64,000 bases of DNA from Streptomyces endocoffeicus (GCF_016741935.1 NZ_JAERRG010000015.1:1-64000), one strand, 5' to 3'. Counted from the first letter of the stretch, positions 39,201 through 47,597 are shown. Notes: generated by a model not told the origin, from the letters alone. A program made the numbers and translations.

Positions 39201-39280
39201 ACTCGATGATGCAGGAACACGCCCCGCGCACCGCCGAGGCCGTCCGGACCTGGCTGGCGGACACCTTCGCCACCCGATGA
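33230..39280 (+). CDS. Single-module type I polyketide synthase (ACP*-KS-AT-KR-ACP-TE)
   Basis: About 2016 aa. Residues 6-104 resemble an ACP but have GLVRDK where the phosphopantetheine GLDSL should be. The KS (about 133-558) has C306 in VDTACSSS and both histidine motifs. The AT (about 677-990) has GHSQGE and specificity motif AAGH (870-873), different from HAFH or YASH and close to ethylmalonyl-type xAGH. The KR (about 1315-1500) has TGGTGALAGH, Y1468 and W1460 with Q1465, which suggests A1-type stereochemistry. The ACP has S1673 in GLDSVSAV. The TE has S1871 in GYSSGG. No DH or ER is present. It has its own TE, so it may release or transfer its own product. The GTG at 33230 follows GGAG; ATG 33245 is possible. 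Confidence 0.93.
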   Translation: MTRSGMTPDELRERLAPLPRHERLEILLGLVCSKVAEQRETGDARSIDAHTPFRALGLVRDKAAALLRSLTAATGVPLSSVAVFDHPDPAALAAHLLTRLTGPEEELAEEERREDEKAARLPVARVHTGGRAEDPIAIVGMACRFPAGITSPEELWEFLEQGGDAVTGFPVDREWDVAGIYHPDPEHMGTSYTRSGAFIGDVADFDADFFGISPREAVAMDPQQRLLLEVAWEAVERTGIAPHTLRGSSTGVFIGTNEQDYLSRFFQPPEESEGFLISGNAASVLSGRVSYVLGLQGPSVSVDTACSSSLVALHQACRSLRDGECDLALGGGVALMSSPGAFIDFARKRVHAADGRCKAYADTADGTGWGEGAGVLVLERLADARRAGHRVLALIRGTAVNQDGASNGLSAPNGPSQERVIRQALADGGLEPGQVDAVDGHGTGTPLGDTIEAQALLATYGRGRDGDRPLWLGSIKSNIGHTQAASGVAGLIKMVKAMEHRWLPKTLHVDTLSRRVPWDSGAVRVLDSGRAWPEGEEPMRAGVSSFGVSGTNAHLVVEQPPAATAAEPATGPASATGPASATGPASATAVPWVLSARSADALREQAGRLRTTVARNTAASVTDIGAALATTRSPFTHRAVLVGSDREAFEDLLAAVERGETAEHAVTGAARPGLGRPVFVFPGQGAQWPGMGADLLDWSPAFARALRAVDAAFAPLVTWSVEDILRQRPGAPSLDEPEVLQPVSFAVSVALAELWRAHGVEPAAVLGHSQGEVAAAVVAGALGLEDAALIMVVRTRALMRLLGNGAMAAVDLPLDEVERRLGGYDGEISVAAVNGPTQITVSGTPGAVDALLEEVRAEGVRVRRIRGAAAAGHSAQVEALREELVSGLAAVTPRSTHVPFYSSVTGEPVDTTRLDAGYWYDNARRTVRFDLAVRAAMAEGHTAFLEAGPHPLLTAAVQDLAFDARVPAVAGGSLRRNEDGPMCFRRAAAEFYTAGVDIDWTTAFPDPPRTRVDLPTYPFQRGRFWLKAAAPTPVPAAGPSSAAADPARDSFWRAVEDEDLTALTGVLGLAGDGLAAALADVLPAMATWHRRHRTDAWRYRIAWEPLGPARPDPAGDRGPWLVAVPAEHAEHAVPRAVVDAVRGRTETVLTLAVEAKDDRVSLTDRIHDLLPGRPLSGVVSLLALDDDTPSEAAPGVPAGTAHTAALMQALGDAGTDVPLWLITRGAVATGDGDPVTRPVQAQTWALGRVLALEHPDRWGGVIDLPAEPGPAAVRTLTALLAGGDDDQLAIRDAGVFTRRLTRATDAAPGTGGWRPDPDGTVLITGGTGALAGHVATWLADQGAGHLMLAGRRGPEAPGVAERVAELRARGTEVTVVACDMRDRDAVRDLLADVPGRHPLTAVVHCAGIGRLQALADTTPQDFSDVFAAKAEGARHLHELTEEMGIRLDAFILFSAVSAVWGVGRQGHYGAANAYLLALAEHRRSRGLAATAVAWTGWTGDGMAVADASRETLRRHGLPDGAFDRLGMTEEEAAAETGELWGLRGIDPRTQLEVLRTALDRGDAVTMVADVDWERFTTGYASARRRPLLAGIPEALALMERLDAPPTEPTGEGDGSGAARTPEDWQRGLASATPEEQRARVLELVRDRLAEVLGHGSPEDVDPDRPFLEMGLDSVSAVQLRNRLGTAVGLRLPATIAFNHPTPRELAGYVWSNVAPPAAEADGAATEGTPAEAPAAAPTAASDDTLVQLYNYACAHGHVDEAVKMLYVAGRLRPAYSAPDEPATRPVPVRLAEGPDRPSLICLTPYVAPAGAHQYARFAAPFRGVRDLWALSHPGFAKGEPLPADLDTLFATQARTVLDTAGDTPFVLLGYSSGGWVAHGTAARLEELGRPPAAVVMLDSFSLRHREDNRVFSTMMNQHHEREGDLEVPPEELTAMGRYLPMFHQWSDIPALSVPTLLVRAEEQAVLNPETGAVTPPPEHVDITVPTPGNHYSMMQEHAPRTAEAVRTWLADTFATR

Positions 39281-39349
39281 GCCCGCACCCGGTCCGCGCC
39301 CTGCCGTCCGCAGCACGTCAACCCAGCATGTGAACGAGGAGCCCCTTCC

Positions 39350-40597
39350 ATGGTCAAATCCCTCTACGAGCTCGGTGAACTGCCCCCGCTGGGCGAGGTC
39401 CCCCAGCAGATGTACGCCTCCCTCATCCGCCAGGATCGCTTCGGAGAGCCGGTCAAGGCGTTCCGCACCGAGGTGGTCGACGTCCCCGCGGTCGGGCCCG
39501 GCCAGGTGCTGGTCTATGTGATGGCCGCGGGCATCAACTACAACAACGTCTGGGCCGCCGGCGGCCAACCCGTCGACGTCATCGCCGCACGGCAGAAGTT
39601 CGGTCTCCCCGAGGACTTCCACATCGGCGGTTCGGAAGGCTCCGGGGTGGTGTGGGCGGTCGGCCCCGGCGTCCGCCACGTCCGGCCCGGAGACCAGGTG
39701 GTCCTCTCCGGAGGGCAGTGGGACGAGACGGCCGAGGACATCCGCCTCAGCGGCGAGCCCCCGTTCTCCAGCTCCGCCCTGGCCTGGGGATATGAGACCA
39801 ACTACGGCTCCTTCGCCCAGTTCTGCCTGGTCAACGAGGTCCAGTGCCACCCCAAGCCGGAGAACCTCTCCTGGGAGGCGGCGGCCTGCTTCATGCTCTC
39901 GGCGCCCACCGCCTACCGCCAGCTCTTCGGCTGGCCGGGCCATACGGTACGCCCCGGCGACCCGGTGCTCATCTGGGGCGGCGCGGGCGGCCTCGGCTCC
40001 AGCGCCATCCAGCTGACCCGGATGGTCGGCGGCATCCCCATCGCCGTGGTGTCCGACGACCGGCGTGCCGAGTTCTGCCTCGAACTCGGCGCCCGGGGGG
40101 CCATCAACCGCAATGACTTCGACCACTGGGGCCGGCTCCCCGACGCGGACGACGAGGAGGGCATGGCCCGCTTCCTGCGCGGTGCGCGGGCCTTCGGCAA
40201 GAAGATCTGGGAGATCCTCGGCGAGCGCGCCGCACCGAGGATCGTCTTCGAGCACAGCGGCCGGGCGACCCTGCCCACCTCCGTCTACCTGTGCGCCACC
40301 GGCGGCATGGTGGTGATCTGCGGTGGCACCTCCGGCTACAACGGGGACATCGACCTGCGCCACCTCTGGATGCGGTCCAAGCGGCTCCAGGGTTCGCACG
40401 GCGCCAACACCCGGGAGTTCCGCGAGGTGACCAAGCTGGTGAGCGAGGGCGTCCTCGACCCCTGCCTCACCCGCTGCGACGACTTCGAGGGAGTCGGCCG
40501 GCTGCACCAGCTGATGCACGACAACACCCACCCCGGCGGCAACATGTCCGTCCTCGTCAACGCCCCCGAGCGCGGCATGAACACCCTGCCTGCCTGA
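39350..40597 (+). CDS. ccr: Crotonyl-CoA carboxylase/reductase family enzyme
   Basis: A 415-aa medium-chain reductase. It converts an enoyl-CoA, CO2 and NADPH to an alkylmalonyl-CoA, such as ethylmalonyl-CoA from crotonyl-CoA. Hallmarks are AAGINYNNVWAA, AWGYETNYGSFAQF, the nucleotide loop IWGGAGGLGSSAIQLTR and QGSHGAN, whose His contributes to CO2 binding in the family. It directly follows the PKS with its AAGH AT, so it probably supplies that AT. Catalytic residues look intact; chain-length preference cannot be told. Confidence 0.9.
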   Translation: MVKSLYELGELPPLGEVPQQMYASLIRQDRFGEPVKAFRTEVVDVPAVGPGQVLVYVMAAGINYNNVWAAGGQPVDVIAARQKFGLPEDFHIGGSEGSGVVWAVGPGVRHVRPGDQVVLSGGQWDETAEDIRLSGEPPFSSSALAWGYETNYGSFAQFCLVNEVQCHPKPENLSWEAAACFMLSAPTAYRQLFGWPGHTVRPGDPVLIWGGAGGLGSSAIQLTRMVGGIPIAVVSDDRRAEFCLELGARGAINRNDFDHWGRLPDADDEEGMARFLRGARAFGKKIWEILGERAAPRIVFEHSGRATLPTSVYLCATGGMVVICGGTSGYNGDIDLRHLWMRSKRLQGSHGANTREFREVTKLVSEGVLDPCLTRCDDFEGVGRLHQLMHDNTHPGGNMSVLVNAPERGMNTLPA

Positions 40598-40627
40598 TCG
40601 GGCCACCCATACGCCCAGGAGAACACC

Positions 40628-41812
40628 GTGCACCAACCCCCTCATGCCGCCGAGCGGCCGGCACCGGAGCCGGGGGCGGCGCCCGCCCCCCGCACCGTCC
40701 ATCCGCTCGAGATGGCGAACGGCACCAGACTGTGGCTCGTCACCGGATACGCGCCGGTGCGCCAGGCGCTGTCGGACCCCCGGTTCGCCAAGGACTCCTG
40801 GCAGATCATGCGGATCCTGCGGGACCGCCGGATCCAGGCCCATCAGGAGATCTTCAGCCAGGCGCTCAGCCACCACATGCTCAACACCGATCCGCCCGAG
40901 CACCACCGGCTGCGGCACATGGTGAACAAGGGCTTCACCCAGCGCCGGGTGCGGCGGCTGCGGCCCCGTATCGAGCAGATCACCGATCAACTGCTGGACG
41001 CCGTCCAGGGGCAGGACTCGGCCGACCTCATCGACGCCCTGGCCTTCCCGCTGCCCATCACCGTGATGTGCGAACTGCTCGGCGTGCCCGAGGAGGACCG
41101 GCGCACCTTCAGGTCCTGGACCAACGCCTTCGTCCTGGCGGTCGAGCCCGAGGTCTTCAGGGACGCGAGCGTCTCCATGGACGCGTATATCCGTGAGCTG
41201 GTGGCCGCCAAACGCGCGGCGCCCGGGGACGACATGATCTCGGCCCTCGCCACCGAGGACAGCGAGTCGGCGCTGGACGACGAGGAAATCGCGGCCATGG
41301 CCGTGCTGTTGCTCGCGGCCGGCCATGAGACCACCGTGAACCTCATCGGCAACGGCGCACTGGCCCTGGTGACCCACCCCGACCAGTTCGCCGCCCTGCG
41401 CGCCGACCGCTCCCTGCTGCCCGGGGCCATCGAGGAGTTCCTGCGCTACGAGAGCCCGGTCAACCAGGCGACCATGCGCTTCACCAAGGAACCGGTCGAG
41501 ATCGGCGGCGTGCTCATACCGCAGGACGAGTTCGTGATGGTGAACGTGGATTCCGCCAACCACGACCCCGAGCGGTTCCCCCAGCCCGGTCGGCTGGACC
41601 TGCAGCGGGACGCCCGGGGCCATGTCTCCTTCGGGCACGGCATCCACTTCTGCCTCGGCGCGCCGCTGGCCCGGCTGGAGGCCGAAGTCGTCTTCACCAA
41701 GCTGCTCGACCGCTTCGAGACGATCGAACTCGCCACTCCGGTGGCCCAGCTGGAATGGCGCAGCAGCACTCTGATGCGCGGGCTGGAAAGCCTGCCGCTG
41801 CGCATGGCATAA
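40628..41812 (+). CDS. Cytochrome P450
   Basis: A 394-aa soluble bacterial P450. The heme-Cys loop is FGHGIHFCLGAPLAR, the I-helix oxygen motif is LLAAGHETTVN and the K-helix ExxR is in EEFLRYESP. It is 31 bp after ccr and so in the same operon. No ferredoxin gene accompanies it. It probably hydroxylates or epoxidises the polyketide or acyl chain. Confidence 0.93.
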   Translation: MHQPPHAAERPAPEPGAAPAPRTVHPLEMANGTRLWLVTGYAPVRQALSDPRFAKDSWQIMRILRDRRIQAHQEIFSQALSHHMLNTDPPEHHRLRHMVNKGFTQRRVRRLRPRIEQITDQLLDAVQGQDSADLIDALAFPLPITVMCELLGVPEEDRRTFRSWTNAFVLAVEPEVFRDASVSMDAYIRELVAAKRAAPGDDMISALATEDSESALDDEEIAAMAVLLLAAGHETTVNLIGNGALALVTHPDQFAALRADRSLLPGAIEEFLRYESPVNQATMRFTKEPVEIGGVLIPQDEFVMVNVDSANHDPERFPQPGRLDLQRDARGHVSFGHGIHFCLGAPLARLEAEVVFTKLLDRFETIELATPVAQLEWRSSTLMRGLESLPLRMA

Positions 41813-41953
41813 GCCGGAACATGGACAACTCGCCGCTATTGGCGGGGCGTTGTTGGCAGCATGTGTCCGAAACTCTTGAATCCCTTGATCGGCCGAACGT
41901 AATGTCCTGGAGCGTCGGCCCCAACACATGCGAAGAAGGCAGAGGAAGAGCAA

Positions 41954-42205
41954 ATGAACGCACTTGTGCAGGAGCGCCGCGATGACATCAGGGAAATCGT
42001 CTGCGACATCCTCGAAATCGATTCGGAGGAATTGAAGGACAGCAGCCTTCTGAAGGAGGACCACGACGCCGACTCCCTGCGGGCCATCGAGATCCTGGCC
42101 GCCCTGGAGAAGACGTTCGGAATCTCCATCGACCAGGCGGAGATGGCGCGCATGGTGAACCTCGACGGCATTTACGCGGTGGTCGCCGAGGCGGGCGAAA
42201 AGTAG
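41954..42205 (+). CDS. Discrete acyl carrier protein (first)
   Basis: An 83-aa ACP. The phosphopantetheine serine is in DHDADSLRAIEILAALE, and surrounding residues resemble type II fatty-acid or polyene ACPs. It is 141 bp after the P450 and 53 bp before a ketosynthase. A second ACP is encoded at 50083, so the two may serve different chains or stages. Confidence 0.9.
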   Translation: MNALVQERRDDIREIVCDILEIDSEELKDSSLLKEDHDADSLRAIEILAALEKTFGISIDQAEMARMVNLDGIYAVVAEAGEK

Positions 42206-42258
42206 GAGCGGAACGGGACTTCGATCGGCCGGCCGGGAGTTGAGGAGAGAGCGGGATC

Positions 42259-43503
42259 ATGCGGAGCGAGGCCCCTCACCGAGTCGTCGTCACCGGTATG
42301 GGAGCGATATCCAGCATCGGCATCGGAACGGCTGACTTTCTCACCGGGCTGCGCTCCGGGCGCAGCGCGGTGCGGCCCATCACGGCGTTCGACACCGAGG
42401 GATTCGCCCACGCCATGGGGTGCGAGGTGACGGGCTTCGCCCCCGAGGACCACATCCGCAACGTCCCCCCGCACACGCTGGGCCGGGCGGGCCAGTTCTC
42501 GGTGTCGGCCGCCCGGATGGCCGTCGAGGACGCCGGGCTGGACGAGGCGGAGCTGCGGGCCCGCCGGGGTCTGACCGCGATCGGCACCACCGACGGCGAG
42601 GCCCGGGACATGGACCGGCTGGTCGAGACCGAGGTGTCGAAGGGGCCCGAGGCGATGGACCCGGTGGTGGCCGAGCGGGTCACCGCGGGCCGGCTGTCGT
42701 CGGCGGTGGCGCGCGAGTTGGGCCTGCGGTCGGTGGAGGCGGTCACCCTGCCCACCGCCTGCGCCGCCGGGAACTACGCCATCGGCTACGGGTACGACGC
42801 CATCAGCTCCGGGGACGTGGACTACGCGCTGTGCGGCGGCGCCGACGCGCTCTGCCGCAAGACGTTCACCGGCTTCTACCGGATCGGCACCATCGCGCCC
42901 GAGAAGTGCCGGCCTTTCGACAAGGACCGTCAGGGAATACTCACCGGCGAGGGCGCGGGGGTACTGGTCCTGGAGAATCTGGAGTCCGCCCGGGCGCGGG
43001 GCGCGCGCATCCACGCCGAAGTGCTCGGGTTCGCCTTGAACTGCGATGCGCACCATCCGGTCGCACCCGATGAGGACAGCGTGGCCGACTGTATGCGGCT
43101 CGCGCTGGAGAATGCCGGAGTGGGGCCCGGAGATGTCGATTTCATCTCCGCCCACGGCACCGGGACCCGGGCCAACGACGTGACCGAGGCCGCCGCCGTG
43201 CGCCGGGTGTTCGGGGCGGACACGGCCCCGCGCACGATTTCCATGAAATCGATGCTGGGTCACAGCATGGGGGCCGCGAGCGCGCTCGCCTCGATCGGCT
43301 GTGTGCTCGCCATCGTCGAAGGGTTCATCCCGCCCACGATCAACCATGTCGAGACCGACCCCGAATGCGGCCTCGACTGTGTGCCCAATGAGGCCGTCGC
43401 CGCCAAACCGAGAGTCGTGCAGAACAACGGCCTCGCCTTCGGGGGAAACAACGCTGTGCTGATCTTGGGCAAATACGAGGAGGAACAGACGTGGCACGGG
43501 TGA
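42259..43503 (+). CDS. Ketosynthase (FabF/KS-alpha-like) with Cys-His-His
   Basis: A 414-aa condensing enzyme. The catalytic C168 is in LPTACAAGNYAIG; the histidines are in SAHGTGTRANDVTEA and SMKSMLGHSMGAASA. It is a full-length, apparently active KS. With the neighbouring KS and KS-like genes it would extend an ACP-bound chain. It is more like reduced or polyene type II systems than aromatic KS-alpha, judging from company (KR, two DH, no cyclases). Confidence 0.9.
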   Translation: MRSEAPHRVVVTGMGAISSIGIGTADFLTGLRSGRSAVRPITAFDTEGFAHAMGCEVTGFAPEDHIRNVPPHTLGRAGQFSVSAARMAVEDAGLDEAELRARRGLTAIGTTDGEARDMDRLVETEVSKGPEAMDPVVAERVTAGRLSSAVARELGLRSVEAVTLPTACAAGNYAIGYGYDAISSGDVDYALCGGADALCRKTFTGFYRIGTIAPEKCRPFDKDRQGILTGEGAGVLVLENLESARARGARIHAEVLGFALNCDAHHPVAPDEDSVADCMRLALENAGVGPGDVDFISAHGTGTRANDVTEAAAVRRVFGADTAPRTISMKSMLGHSMGAASALASIGCVLAIVEGFIPPTINHVETDPECGLDCVPNEAVAAKPRVVQNNGLAFGGNNAVLILGKYEEEQTWHG

Positions 43504-43525
43504 ACGACCGCACGCGACGGTCCCG

Positions 43526-44677
43526 ATGAACTGGGCGATAACCGGCACCGGTGCGGTGGCCAGCATCGGGAGGGACGCCGACGAGGTCTTCGACGCCCTC
43601 TGCGCGGGGCGCAGCGGACGCGCCCCGCTGCGCGGCTTCGACAGCCGCGCCTACCGGGCCGCACACGCCTACGAGATCGACGACCGCCCCGCGGACGGCA
43701 CCGATGTGCCGTCCCGCGCGACCGCCTGGCTGCTGCGGGCGGTGGCCGAGGCACTGCGCGACGCCGGTCTTGACGAGGACCTCTCCGCCACCCCGGTGAT
43801 CGTCGGCACCGGACTGCGGGAACTGCGGTCCGTCGAGCTCAAGTGGTGCGAGGACGCCGACTTCGACCTCGGCGGACTCCACTTCGGGACCGCGCTGCGC
43901 GAGCGCTTCGGGGCCACCTGGACCTACACGATCTCCAACGCGTGTTCGGCGTCCCTGCACGCCCTGGCCATGGGGAGCGACCTGCTCACCGCGGGCACCG
44001 CCGAGGCGGTGGTGGTGGCCGGTGTGGACACCATCACCGCGAGCATGTTCGGGCTGCTGGACCGGGTGCAGCTGGACCCCCCGGACCGGGTGCGGCCCTT
44101 CGACCGGAACCGCCGGGGCACCCTCATGGGCGACGGCGCCGCGGCCGTGGTGCTCACCCGGGCGGACCACCCGGCGGCCCGCCTGGCCAGGGGCCGGCTC
44201 CGGGCCGCGAGCATGAACTGCGACGCCTCCCACCCGACCGCACCCGACCCGGCCGGCATCGCCCAGGCCATCCGCCTGGCGCATGAGCAGGCCGGCATCA
44301 AGGCCGACGACGTCGACCTGATCCTGCTGCACGGCACCGGAACCTCCCTCAACGACGAGGCGGAGGCCACGGCCCTGTGCGACGTCTTCGGCGGCGGGAT
44401 CGGCCGGCCGCTGATGACGGCGGTGAAGTCCATGACCGGGCACACCTCGGGCGGATCGGGACTGCTCGGCCTGATCGTCGCCGCCCGTGCCCTGGCAGCG
44501 GGCCGGGTCCCGCCGACCATCGACCTGGACACCCCGGCCGGGGCCGCCGGGCAGTTCCGCTTCGCGACCGGGTCCACCCCGCCGGAGGAGACCGAGCGGC
44601 TGCGGATCGCGCAGGTCGACGCGTTCGGCTTCGGCGGGGTCAACGCGGTCGCCATCGTGGAAGGAGTGGCCGCGTGA
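43526..44677 (+). CDS. Second ketosynthase with conserved Cys
   Basis: A 383-aa condensing enzyme, slightly short. C140 is in TISNACSASLHALAMG; LLHGTGTSLNDEAEA and VKSMTGHTSGGSG supply the histidines. It may be an initiating KS or the partner of the preceding KS. It starts 22 bp after the first KS and its TGA overlaps the GTG of the next gene. Confidence 0.87.
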   Translation: MNWAITGTGAVASIGRDADEVFDALCAGRSGRAPLRGFDSRAYRAAHAYEIDDRPADGTDVPSRATAWLLRAVAEALRDAGLDEDLSATPVIVGTGLRELRSVELKWCEDADFDLGGLHFGTALRERFGATWTYTISNACSASLHALAMGSDLLTAGTAEAVVVAGVDTITASMFGLLDRVQLDPPDRVRPFDRNRRGTLMGDGAAAVVLTRADHPAARLARGRLRAASMNCDASHPTAPDPAGIAQAIRLAHEQAGIKADDVDLILLHGTGTSLNDEAEATALCDVFGGGIGRPLMTAVKSMTGHTSGGSGLLGLIVAARALAAGRVPPTIDLDTPAGAAGQFRFATGSTPPEETERLRIAQVDAFGFGGVNAVAIVEGVAA

Positions 44678-45696
44678 CATCCGCACCTGACGCCGTCGTG
44701 ACCGCGCCTGATGCCGTCGTGACCGCGCCCGACGCCGTCGTGACCGGCGTCGGCCTGGCGCTGCCGGGCGCCCGCCACGCCGCGGACCTGCTGCGCACCA
44801 CCCAGGAACCCGCCGAGCCGGTGGACCCCGGCACCCTGATCGGCCGCCGGGGCCTGCGCTACAAGGACCGGGCCACCCAGCTCGCCCTGTGCGCCGCACA
44901 GGACGTCCTGCGCTCATCCGGGCTGCTGCCGGCCGACGGCGAGGGCGGCCTGACCGTTCCCGGGGACTCGGTCGGCGTCGCCGTCAGCTCCAACCTCGGC
45001 AACCTGGACACCGTCTGCGAAGTGGCCTCGGCCATCGCGGCGGAGACGACCTCGCGCATCAGCCCCATGGCGCTGCCCAACGCGTCGAGCAATGTGATCG
45101 CCTCCTCGGTGGCGCTGCAGCACGGGCTGCGCGGCCCCAACCTGATGTTCTGCAACGGGCCGACCTCGGGGCTCGACGCGGTGTACTGGGCCGCGGCCCT
45201 GGTCGCCGCCGGCCGGTGCGACCGGGCGGTCGTCATCGGTGTGGAGACCGCCAACCCCGTGGTGGCAGGGCTGCTCGGCGAGGCGGCGGAGCACCTGCTG
45301 GACGGCGCCGTCGCCCTGGTCGTCGAGAGCGGTCCGGCCGCCCGCGCCCGCGGCGCGCGGCCGATGGCCGCCCTGGGGCCGTACACCCGGCAGGGAAGTG
45401 TCCGGGCCGTGGTCGAGCGGGTGCTCCCCGAGGGACGCCCCGCCCCCGGTATCTGGTTCACCTCCCAGGAGAAGCCCCCGGCCCCCGGCACGCCCGGCTT
45501 CCCCGACGCGCCACGCCATGACCCGACCGGCGTGTTCGGACGGGCCGACGGCGCCCTGGGCGTGCTCCAGTGCGCCGCCGCCGTCGGCCGGTTCGGCTCC
45601 TACCCCACCGGAACGGCGCTGATCACCACGGGTGATGACACCGATGACGCGGTCGCGGGCCTGCTGCTGCACTCCGCCCGGGAGGAGCACAGGTGA
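44674..45696 (+). CDS. KS-like protein without the active-site Cys (chain-length-factor-like, first)
   Basis: A 340-aa thiolase-fold protein. By alignment with the preceding KS, NACSAS becomes NGPTSG, so Pro replaces the catalytic Cys; no HGTGT motif is found. It is therefore probably a non-catalytic partner subunit, as CLF is for KS-alpha, although the classical CLF Gln is also absent. The N-terminus carries three 7-residue repeats (APDAVVT), encoded by a 21-bp tandem repeat at 44689-44745. The start overlaps the upstream stop. Confidence 0.78.
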   Translation: MTSAPDAVVTAPDAVVTAPDAVVTGVGLALPGARHAADLLRTTQEPAEPVDPGTLIGRRGLRYKDRATQLALCAAQDVLRSSGLLPADGEGGLTVPGDSVGVAVSSNLGNLDTVCEVASAIAAETTSRISPMALPNASSNVIASSVALQHGLRGPNLMFCNGPTSGLDAVYWAAALVAAGRCDRAVVIGVETANPVVAGLLGEAAEHLLDGAVALVVESGPAARARGARPMAALGPYTRQGSVRAVVERVLPEGRPAPGIWFTSQEKPPAPGTPGFPDAPRHDPTGVFGRADGALGVLQCAAAVGRFGSYPTGTALITTGDDTDDAVAGLLLHSAREEHR

Positions 45697-46574
45697 GCGT
45701 GGACCCCGGCCGGTACGCCACCCCGGTACGCCGGTCCGGCGGCGAGACGGAGCAGCAGCCGGTGATCGTGCGGTGCGCCCGGCGGGCCCTGGCCCCCGAC
45801 CCGCTGCGGGTGCTGCTGCTGCACGGGCTGTGCAGCAACGGCGGCGTCTGGGACCCCTTCCTGCCGCTGGCCGACCCGCGGTGCGAGCTGTGGACCGCCG
45901 ACCTGCCGTGGCGGGGCACCGGGGTGCACGGCTGGACCGGCCGCCCCGTGGAGACCTGGGCCGATCAGGCGGTGGCCGCCGTACCGGGCGGGCCCGACGT
46001 CGTCATCGCGCACTCCTTCGGCACCAGCGCCGCGCTGACCTGGCTGGACCGGTGGAGCACCGGCGGCGCGGACACCCGGGGGCCGAGCGCCGTGGTGCTC
46101 GTCTCCCCGCTGTACCGGGCCACGGCCGAGGAGTTCGACTGGAACTCGCTCGCCTACTACGTCAACAACTTCGACCGGATCCTCATCGAGGGCATGCACA
46201 TGGGTCCCAGCAGGCGTCTCCCCGAGGAGCGCCGGCACACCATCGCCATGAAGATCCGCGATCTGGTCAGCCCCTACGGGTGGTTCCAGTTCTTCGGCAC
46301 GTATCTGCGGATGCCGCAGATGCGCACCGAACGGATGACGATGCCGTTCCTCCTCGTCAGCGGCGGCGAGGACATGGTGGCCGCCCCCTCCGACGCGGAG
46401 GCGCTCGCCACGTCGCTTCCCGACGCGTCCGTACACGTCCTGCCGTGCCACGGACACTTCCCGATGGTCACGGCGGCCGAAGAGTTCGCCGACCTCACCA
46501 ACACGTTCCTGCGGACCCGGCTGCCGGTTCCGCCGTCAGGATCCCCTCACCTCACCATGGAGCACAACCGATGA
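45693..46574 (+). CDS. Alpha/beta hydrolase
   Basis: A 293-aa protein. LLLHGLCSNGGVWDPF is the oxyanion loop, VIAHSFGTSAAL holds the nucleophile Ser (A-H-S-F-G), and the Asp and His are probably in SGGEDMVAA and PCHGHFPM. It could release the chain or act as an editing thioesterase. It overlaps both neighbours by 4 bp and lies in the tightest part of the operon. Confidence 0.87.
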   Translation: MSVDPGRYATPVRRSGGETEQQPVIVRCARRALAPDPLRVLLLHGLCSNGGVWDPFLPLADPRCELWTADLPWRGTGVHGWTGRPVETWADQAVAAVPGGPDVVIAHSFGTSAALTWLDRWSTGGADTRGPSAVVLVSPLYRATAEEFDWNSLAYYVNNFDRILIEGMHMGPSRRLPEERRHTIAMKIRDLVSPYGWFQFFGTYLRMPQMRTERMTMPFLLVSGGEDMVAAPSDAEALATSLPDASVHVLPCHGHFPMVTAAEEFADLTNTFLRTRLPVPPSGSPHLTMEHNR

Positions 46575-47581
46575 CCACCGACACCGAGCCCGCGCTGGAA
46601 CCGCTGCTCGCCAAGAGCACACAGGTGGCCCTGCGGCCCCGGTACGAAGGCTCGAACATCTGCACCTGGATCGGGTTCAAGCATGTCAACTACCTGATCG
46701 AGGAAGCCGTTCTCGAGCACTTCCGCAGCGCCGGGATACCCGCCCGCGCCCTGTTCGAGGACTACGGCCTGGGGCTGGACCTCGTCGGTCTGGACACCCG
46801 CATCCTGCACGCCGTGCACATGGACGACCTCGTGGAGACCCGGGTCGAACCGGCGACCAAGGACACCGACGACGTCCTCCGCTTCCGGGTCACACTCACC
46901 CTGGAGCGGGGCGGGCAGCGGCTCAAGGCGGCCACCTCCAAGGTCGCGGTCTCCCTGCGGCGCGGTGACTTCCTGCCCTCCGAGGGGGAGCCGCCGGCCG
47001 AACTCGCCCGGTTCGTGGTGTCCAGGCTGGGCACCGGGCAGGCGCAGTCGCCCCCCGCCGCCGTGCCCGCCGACGACCGCGCGCTCTCCCTCGGCCGGGG
47101 CACGACCGGCGCCGACCCGGTGCTGGACCAGCTGACCGCCGGGGAGAACGCCTTCGGCTGGAAGTGGCGCATCCCGTACCCGTACTGCCACTTCAGCGAG
47201 CGCATCCAGATGTCCGGCTATCTGCGCCAGATGGAGGAGGTGGTCGACCTCTTCCTGGCCGACCGGGGCATCTCCATCAAGCAGTTGCTCGAGGACCGCA
47301 AGTGGATACCCGTCGTCCCGCACTCCGCCATCCACGTCCTCGACGAGGCGCTGATGGAGGAGGACCTCTACACCGTCTACACGGTCGAGGACGTGTTCAA
47401 GGACTTCACCTACACCTCCCGCATGGACTGCTACGTGGTGCGTGAGGGCCGGCTGGTGCGGACCGCCACCGGCACCATCACCCACGGCTACGCGGAGATC
47501 GAGAGCCGCCGCGACTGGTCCCTGGTCACCTTCGACGACCGCGTCCTGCGCGCCCTCGGCGGCGAGTCGGCCGCCGGCTGA
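46571..47581 (+). CDS. Double-hotdog thioesterase-like protein
   Basis: A 336-aa protein with two hotdog halves. The first (about 25-160) has IGFKHVNYLIEEAVLEHFR, FEDYGLGL and MDDLVETRVEPATKD. The second (about 190-320) has YCHFSERIQMSGYLRQMEE. The layout resembles 4HBT_2-type acyl-CoA thioesterases, but it could also be a dehydratase-like or binding protein. Translation is coupled to the hydrolase through an ATG that overlaps its stop. Confidence 0.7.
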   Translation: MTTDTEPALEPLLAKSTQVALRPRYEGSNICTWIGFKHVNYLIEEAVLEHFRSAGIPARALFEDYGLGLDLVGLDTRILHAVHMDDLVETRVEPATKDTDDVLRFRVTLTLERGGQRLKAATSKVAVSLRRGDFLPSEGEPPAELARFVVSRLGTGQAQSPPAAVPADDRALSLGRGTTGADPVLDQLTAGENAFGWKWRIPYPYCHFSERIQMSGYLRQMEEVVDLFLADRGISIKQLLEDRKWIPVVPHSAIHVLDEALMEEDLYTVYTVEDVFKDFTYTSRMDCYVVREGRLVRTATGTITHGYAEIESRRDWSLVTFDDRVLRALGGESAAG

Positions 47582-47597
47582 CGGCCAGGGCACGGAC

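Noticed and set aside
34241..42064. An open frame of about 2600 codons on the minus strand opposite the PKS, ccr and P450 genes
   Set aside because: It arises from the high GC codon bias of the sense genes. The translation is Gly/Arg/His-rich with no domain, while the plus strand encodes clear enzymes.
42259..45696. Classical aromatic type II minimal PKS
   Set aside because: No aromatase, cyclase or KS-alpha/CLF pair with the CLF Gln is present; two dehydratases and a thiol-type isomerase point to a reduced or polyene chain.
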